A DNA stretch of 64,000 nt from Mytilus galloprovincialis. Taxonomy: Eukaryota; Mollusca; Bivalvia; Mytilida; Mytilidae. The translations under genes and the position numbers were made by a program. Below, piece after piece: positions 58,575 through 64,000 of the stretch (position 1 is its first letter; each line of letters begins with the position of its first letter). The stretch is from the NCBI RefSeq assembly GCF_965363235.1, contig NC_134844.1, forward strand, positions 22,240,646-22,304,645. The letters run 5' to 3'. The notes below the pieces were generated by a model, which saw only the letters and a list, made by a program, of their open reading frames with translations, was not told the DNA's origin and searched no databases.

Positions 58575-58684
58575 TTGTGGTTACGTTATTTGAAACATAA
58601 TCGTCGTAATCAAAAGATATTCTTTTACTGTCAACATACTCATGACGACGTTCGTAAATAAAGTCAGCATTAGCTAACAACTGT

Positions 58685-58885
58685 TTAAAAAGTAAAATCC
58701 GAGAAAAATTGAAAAAGGAAAGTCCCTAATCAAATGGTCAAAGGCTCAGACATATCCAACAGATGGATAACAACTGTCAAATTCGTGAATTGGTACTGGC
58801 ATTTTCTTATGTATAAAATAGTGGATTCAACCTGATTTTAAAGCTAGCTAAACCTCTCACTTGTATGACAGTTGCATTCCATTAT
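58685..58885 (-). repeat. Interspersed repeat R2, reverse copy
   Basis: GGAAAGTCCCTAATCAAATG, GACATATCCAACAGATGGAT, AACAACTGTCAAATTCGTGA and TGGATTCAACCTGATTTTAA. Confidence 0.7.
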
Positions 58886-58899
58886 ATTGTGAACAAAAC

Positions 58900-59520
58900 A
58901 AACAGACATAATTGGTCAAAATGTCAAAAAAAGTGGTACGCCAGTCAACATTTTGTTTTAATCTTAATCACTATAAAAACAAACAAATTAATAAAAACGG
59001 AAGCACAAAATGGCACATAGACCAAGCATATAAGCAAAAATTAAAGACGACAATACAAAAATTTACCATAGTACGATTAAACAATGACGGGATGTACAGA
59101 ACCTAGTCATATAGTTTCAAAGAAAAATAATAAGGCATATAGAAAATGCAAATTGGCAAACATTAAAAGACAAGAATAATAGAATTATCATAGAATAATA
59201 ACACAATGACGGGATGTACAAGTAACGAGCCACGTCAAATGAATATCAATAAAAACAGACTAAAATAGTAAAAGTAATATTCATAAAGACAAATAAAAGG
59301 ATAGTTTAACACGTTATAAAGATTATAAAAAACGGCAGTACCCTGAATTTATATTTCAAGACAATCGTGTATTATTTCTGAAGTTGATACGGAATATTTA
59401 TCAACAAGGTCTTGGTACCTTCCGATGATTTTTTTTAGGATATGGTACATGAACTTACGGCTCAGACACTGGTGACGTTTTACAAAATCTTAGTAGAAGA
59501 GGCAAGCCTTTGAATACAGA
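58900..59520. repeat. Diverged interspersed repeat R4
   Basis: ATGACGGGATGTACA occurs twice (59085-59100 and 59205-59220), which suggests a local duplication. CACGTCAAATG and CTCAGACACTGGTGACGTTT, then TTACAAAATCTTAG, match 39285-39550. Class unknown. Confidence 0.5.
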
Positions 59521-60285
59521 ACAAGTTGCATTAAATCTCAACCATACACTTTTTTTTTATCTCGATTGTGTAATATATTATTTTGTTTGTTATAGCCGAA
59601 TGCTTTCATAATTCCGCTTCACCGAAATCATAGAGTGCACATAGAGTGCAAAACTATTTTCTTTCAATATCAACAAACAGGATATCGAATGTTTCAGTTG
59701 AATATTTTAAAAATTGTCACCTGGTTTGATGGTAAAGATATTTCTAGTTTCCTTGTATTCGATTGTATGCATTTTTACAAAACTTGCTTTTAATTTTTCT
59801 ATAAAATTCAGAATTGAATTGGGGAATGTGTCATAGAAACATCAACCCGACCAAACAGCAGAAAACATCGGAAGGCCACCAACGGCTCTTCGACACAGCG
59901 AGAAAATATCACACCTAGAGGCTCGCATCAGCTGACTCCTAAACAAATATGTTAAATGTTTGGAATATCTACATTAACGACTACACACTAGACATATCCT
60001 ACAATATAGGGAATAAAGTTTTGTTGTTACCTATTCAGATGTCTTTTAAAAGAGACATACCCTGATGAAAAAACGCGTTATATGTTTTATCTCGGTCGTT
60101 CTATGTATTATTTCGTGTGTCATACCCAAATGCTTTTACAGTTATTAATGTGCACACAGTACAAATACGTATTTATTTCAATACCAATAAACAGGATATC
60201 AAATTTATCAGTCGTATGTTTTAAATAGTGGTCACCTGGTTTGTTGTTTAAGATGTTTCTAGTGTCCTTATATTCGATTTTATGT
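59521..60285. other. Unassigned sequence with a local two-copy similarity
   Basis: Segments near 59575-59770 and 60095-60295 share TAATATATTATTTTGTTTGT-like, CAATATCAACAAACAGGATA and GTCACCTGGTTTG blocks, so a piece of about 200 bp was duplicated roughly 520 bp apart. No gene. Confidence 0.5.
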
Positions 60286-60398
60286 ACTTGCTTGGCTTTA
60301 TAACTGTTTTGATCTGAGCGTCACTGATTAGTCTAATGTAGACGAAACGCGCGTCTGGCGTATTAAAGTATAATCCTGGTACCATTGATAACTAATTA
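60286..60398 (+). pseudogene. Retrozyme fragment with mutated hammerhead
   Basis: Stem I (GCGTCA/TGGCGT), stem II (GTCT-AATGT-AGAC), GAAA and CGCGCGTC are intact at 60318-60361, but the core reads CTGATTA, changing the invariant G of CUGANGA. It is probably inactive. It joins directly to a PLE 3' tail. Confidence 0.8.
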
Positions 60399-60399
60399 T

Positions 60400-60652
60400 C
60401 CCGGCAGCATTTTGTCGCCTGTCCTAAGTCATTCTTGATTTTTTTTTTTTTTTTAATTTTAGTTCATTTATATGTTTGGGAGTTTGTTGGGACGTCCGTT
60501 TTCATTTAACCAGGACACCTTTTGTTAAGGGTGCGGGATTTTCTCTCTGTGTTTAAGACCCATTCGTAGCTGCTTTCGGCTGTTTTTCTGCACTTTGGTC
60601 AGTTTGTTGTTTCTTTGTAGCAATCCTTTCATTCTCAATTTTATTTCCTCGT
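60400..60652 (+). mobile_element. PLE 3' tail directly behind a hammerhead unit
   Basis: GTCGCCTGTCCTAAGTCATT, TTTTAATTTTAGTTCATTTA, AAGGGTGCGGGATTTTCTCT and CATTCTCAATTTTATTTCCT follow the second half of 42540-42833, with an indel in the middle. Confidence 0.7.
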
Positions 60653-61240
60653 TTTAATCTTCAAGCAAACAAAATTATAAGACAGAAACGTTTTGTTTTT
60701 TTTTCTTTTTAAATTAAATATCTGCACAAACGTTATAAATTGGGTTTTTGAAAAAAGAATATGTTTAGTAATACTCTCGTTATGACTCAATTATCATTTT
60801 GACTCTTAACTTACATGACTGTAGCATCAGTTGTTACATTGCTTGCATTTGACCATTTGTTATACATTTTTCTAGCTTATATTCAACTTAGATATTAAGT
60901 TTCAGAAGGATAACTTATATCATGTGATATCTAAAACTATAAATACAGTTATATTCGATATAATTCTTATATGTTTATCTTACGTGTTCGAGTAAAAAAC
61001 AATTCCCTTCTAATATAAACCTTGCAAGTCCACTGGACAATGCCAGTAAGAGATGGATCTTAATTGTGATACATTATTGTCAATACATATTGTCATATAT
61101 TGCAAGATGATAAATTTAAACATAAGATCGACGTTGTGCAGCACAAACAAGATTGTGTGAAGAAGAAATGTGACCTTGATTTCATCATATTGGTAGGTTA
61201 CTGTATCACTGATATAAACCCAAACATTTGCCCTTTATTC
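60653..61240. other. Unassigned sequence upstream of CD225 copy 2
   Basis: No supportable feature. The frame at 61100-61306 runs into the conserved leader and has no counterpart in copy 1. Confidence 0.4.
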
Positions 61241-61440
61241 ACTGCGTTCTTTATAATACAGGTGAGCAAAGTGAGCAAAAAACCGAAAAAAACAACAAAC
61301 AGGTAATATCTCGAGTTTCAAAAGAACTTCCTTATCCGTATGTACTAAAGAAGTAAAACCCAGACTAGATCGAAAGAACGTGTATGTGTTTCATCCGACC
61401 TTGATATATTATTCTATCGTAAACATTAGGATTTCACACT
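61241..61440 (+). promoter_or_regulatory. Conserved leader of CD225 gene copy 2
   Basis: Counterpart of 48950-49155, with the TACAGGTGAGC to ATG spacing almost the same (about 184 against 189 bases). Conservation of both spacing and sequence while the introns have diverged suggests function. Confidence 0.5.
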
Positions 61441-63733
61441 ATGGGTAAATACATATGTAATTATTAAATGATATGGCAACATTAATAATTTATTTCATAT
61501 AGTTTGTTTGCAAAACTAAAAATATTGGTTCTCACTTATTCTTTATACATTCATAATCAGAGATGTAAAAAGTAAAATCACAAAAATACTGACTTTCGAG
61601 GAAAATTCAAAACGGAAAATCCCTAATCAAATGGCAAATTCAAATGATAAAACACATCAAACGAATGGACAACATTTGTCATATTCCTAACTTGGTACAT
61701 GCATTTTCTAAATGTAGAAAATATTGAATTGATCCTAATTTCAGTGTATGATTCGTCTATCTTTCGATTTAGATTTAAAATGACCATAAACAAGGTCACA
61801 AATTCATAGAAAAAAGTAAAATAACAAACATACTCCATTGGAAATTCAAAACGGAAAGTTCTCTATAAATTGGCAAAATCAAATGTTCAAACGCATCAAA
61901 TGATTTGGAACTTCGACAATTGTCTTGTGAAAAAAATGTCAAATCACAAAAATATAGGACTCCGATCTATCTTAATGTATTTCATTATCTAGCAAATGGG
62001 GTGTCGATGGAAGATATTCGAAGGATTCTGTAAACTTGAGTCACAACTGAAATAGGCAGAGGACAATTCATAACTTAAAATATTGTATAAAAATCTTCTT
62101 CTGTTAAATACTGTATGTTGCCTTCTATTTTCTTTTTAAATACTTTTTATCATTGGACTGTTGTCTAATTGATGTTGATCCCACATCTGCTGTCAAATAC
62201 TCTATTTTCTGTTTGTAAACTTCATACATATGCAAAAGAGAAAAATGCGAAAGTGATATACCCTTAAATCGATAACAAACTGATGATACCATAGCAAAAA
62301 ACGAAAAATAACAAAATAGTGCTTAAGTGAAGGGGAAAAAAGGTAGTAATACGCTTGCTTATTTGTATTGTTAGACACATTCAGGTGTAAAGAAACAACT
62401 ACATAACAAAATTACGGTACAGTAGAAGTTCCTTAACGAGAAACCGTTAAAGTTCGTGTCTTTCTTATCTTTCTTACAAGACGCGCGTCTGGCGTACTAA
62501 ATTATAATCCTGGTACCTTTGATAACTATTTACACCACTGGGGTCGATGCCACTGCTGGTGGACGTTTCGTCTCCGAGGGTATCTCCAGCCCAGAGTCAG
62601 CACTTCGGTTTTGACATGAATATCAATTATGTGGTCATTTTTTTTATAAATTTCCTGTATTCAAAACTTTGAATATTTCGAAAAAGTAAGGATTTTCTTA
62701 ACCCATGCATATATTACCTAGGCTTTAGTCTTAAATCCTGAAAATTATATTCATGCATTAATGTTAATGGCTTAACGGAATTTGAGAGTAATTTAAAAGA
62801 AACATACATTTTGTAAGTAATCAAATAATAAAAACTGAAGTTTGAATATTAACTAAATGAAATGAAATCATTACTAAAATATTGATGCTAAAAAAAATCA
62901 ATGAGTATATGTAAACTTGTTGGATAGTTGTCTTTTTTGCAATCGCAATACATCTAGATTTTGACTTTCATATTGATAGAAACGATTTTATTGATTTTTT
63001 TGGTTACCATTTTTAACAGTGGTTTTTTTTCTAATATGACAAGAGGTTAAATGTATATCGTACTAGAATAAAGTTGAATCATGATCCAACTCGTTTTCTC
63101 TTTTTTTTTTTCTTCACGATAGACGAATTCCACAAACAAAACGACATCAATAACGACCAACATTTTCAGGTTTTGGACAGGTTTGTTTTCCACTGAAAAT
63201 ACCGTCTGATTATTGACAAATATATTAAATGAGTCAAAAAGCACTTTCATTCTCTGAAATTGTAAATTTCGCTGGCTGTTTTTCCCCAATCATATTTTGG
63301 ACCCCCTTCTTCTAACAGGGCGTGTCTAATTAGTCATACTCGATAACATTTTAGCAAATTAAACCTCAACTTAGAGACCTACACAGGGTTAATAAGTTCG
63401 AGGTACAATAAGTAAACAAAAGATATCCTTAATGTAACGAGATCGTCCGAGGTATCTTTAATAATTATTTTGCGTTGAATAACAATGAAAATTGCAAGAA
63501 AAGGTTCGTAATGCACAAAATAATATATTTTATGATCAACACCATTAGTTTAACCATAACCTAGTCCCCACCAAATACTGTTATTGTGTCAAAATGCTGA
63601 AGTATCTGTTGTTTTTCCAGCTAAGTTGATTATCAGCAAAGAAATTATAGTAAATGTAGATGAGCTACAACGACAGTCTTCGATCAATGCGAGTAGCCAT
63701 ATTCGTTATGTTGACGTTTTAAAAACAAGCGAG
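61441..63733 (+). CDS. CD225/dispanin gene copy 2, first two exons (runs off window)
   Basis: Exon 1 is 61441-61444 (ATGG, donor GTAAATAC). Exon 2 is 63621-63733 (acceptor GTTTTTCCAG, donor GTAAGCTT). Exon 2 has the same length (113 bases) and phases as 50709-50821. Its protein begins Met-Ala-Lys-Leu and carries VNVDELQRQ where copy 1 has VDVDELQRQ, while the rest of the exon has diverged. The membrane exons should lie beyond 64000. Exon 2 of the two copies is 12.9 kb apart. Intron 1 has gathered two R2 pieces and a retrozyme piece absent from copy 1. Confidence 0.7.
61560..61965 (-). repeat. Two R2 repeat copies in intron 1 of copy 2
   Basis: TCAAAACGGAAAATCCCTAA (61608) and TCAAAACGGAAAGTTCTCTA (61847) start two consecutive reverse-complement R2 copies. 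Each is followed by a CATCAAACGAATGGACA- or CATCAAATGATTTGGA-like block. Confidence 0.75.
62478..62630 (+). mobile_element. Retrozyme piece in head-to-tail order
   Basis: Begins within the ribozyme (CGCGCGTCTGGCGTACTAAA), continues through CCTGGTACCTTTGATAACTA, then runs straight into CACTGGGGTCGATGCCACTG, CTCCGAGGGTATCTCCAGCC and the hairpin with a UUCG centre (CAGCACTTCGG). The 3' end of one unit joins the 5' start of the next. The ribozyme core upstream of the cut is missing. Confidence 0.8.
62631..63620. other. Rest of intron 1, copy 2
   Basis: AT-rich. No further feature that I can support. The minus-strand frame at 63047-63289 is not convincing. Confidence 0.4.
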
Positions 63734-64000
63734 GTAAGCTTATTCTAAGCTCACAAAACACATAAAAGAAGAAATCTTTCTTTAATTTGTGAAATTATCT
63801 CCCATTTATGACCTTTCAATATGATCACTTAAAGTGATTTTTCAACATGTTCAAGAACATGTACATTTATAGAAATTATACAATTGCATTTTCTTGTATA
63901 AATGATTCAAATGATAAATTATATCTCCTATTTGTTTTTAACTCATATTTTATATCAAAATTAAGGCGGTCAGTACAACATTTGAAATAATGTGATAAAT

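Noticed and set aside
58474-58680. A 68-codon minus-strand frame as a host gene
   Set aside because: It lies half in the inverted arm and half outside, with no recognised domain. Kept only as a remark under the arm.
62478-62530. A seventh hammerhead ribozyme
   Set aside because: Only the part from just before the cleavage site onward is present. The CUGANGA box and stem II are missing.

Overview
This window looks like nuclear DNA from a marine bivalve, most likely a mussel (Mytilus-like). The evidence is AT-rich sequence, sparse intron-split coding, and a dense load of interspersed repeats of the kind seen in mussel genomes: Penelope-like element (PLE) reverse transcriptase remnants, hammerhead-ribozyme retrozyme repeats, and tails sharing a CCAAGTCAGGA-like anchor. 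The species is an inference. Most of the window is repeats or unassigned sequence, and only three host gene models have good sequence support.

Layout. 0.8-4.1 kb is a 43-bp minisatellite of about 78 units with a higher-order period near 1,175 bp. 6.66-7.47 kb holds a single-exon gene for a 270-residue serine-rich protein I do not recognise. 10.0-12.85 kb holds a decayed PLE reverse transcriptase followed by two retrozyme-type repeats, each with a hammerhead ribozyme. 15.16-21.66 kb is a Ngaro-type tyrosine-recombinase retroelement on the minus strand, with Gag, RT-RNase H, recombinase and SGNH-hydrolase parts. Its split direct repeats are almost identical, so it is young. 22-40 kb is mainly decayed repeats: degenerate tandem arrays broken by PLE tails or ribozyme units, a minus-strand PLE tail, a LINE 3' end, and a TA-flanked MITE. 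40.99-42.83 kb is a better preserved PLE reverse transcriptase with its 3' tail.

49.16-53.80 kb is a four-exon host gene on the plus strand for a 118-residue CD225/dispanin (IFITM-like) protein with two membrane segments. I assembled it from splice signals and reading phase. A diverged tandem paralogue starts at 61.44 kb and runs off the right edge. Both copies share an unusual first coding exon of only four bases (ATGG), a second exon of identical length and phase, and a conserved leader. Between them lie a pair of 531-bp inverted arms and a perfect 65-bp-arm palindrome.

How the parts relate. PLE reverse transcriptases, their 5'-truncated 3' tails and the ribozyme repeats occur next to each other repeatedly. 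This fits the published link between PLEs, retrozymes and hammerhead ribozymes in animals. The CD225 pair looks like a locally expanding host family whose introns have collected these repeats.
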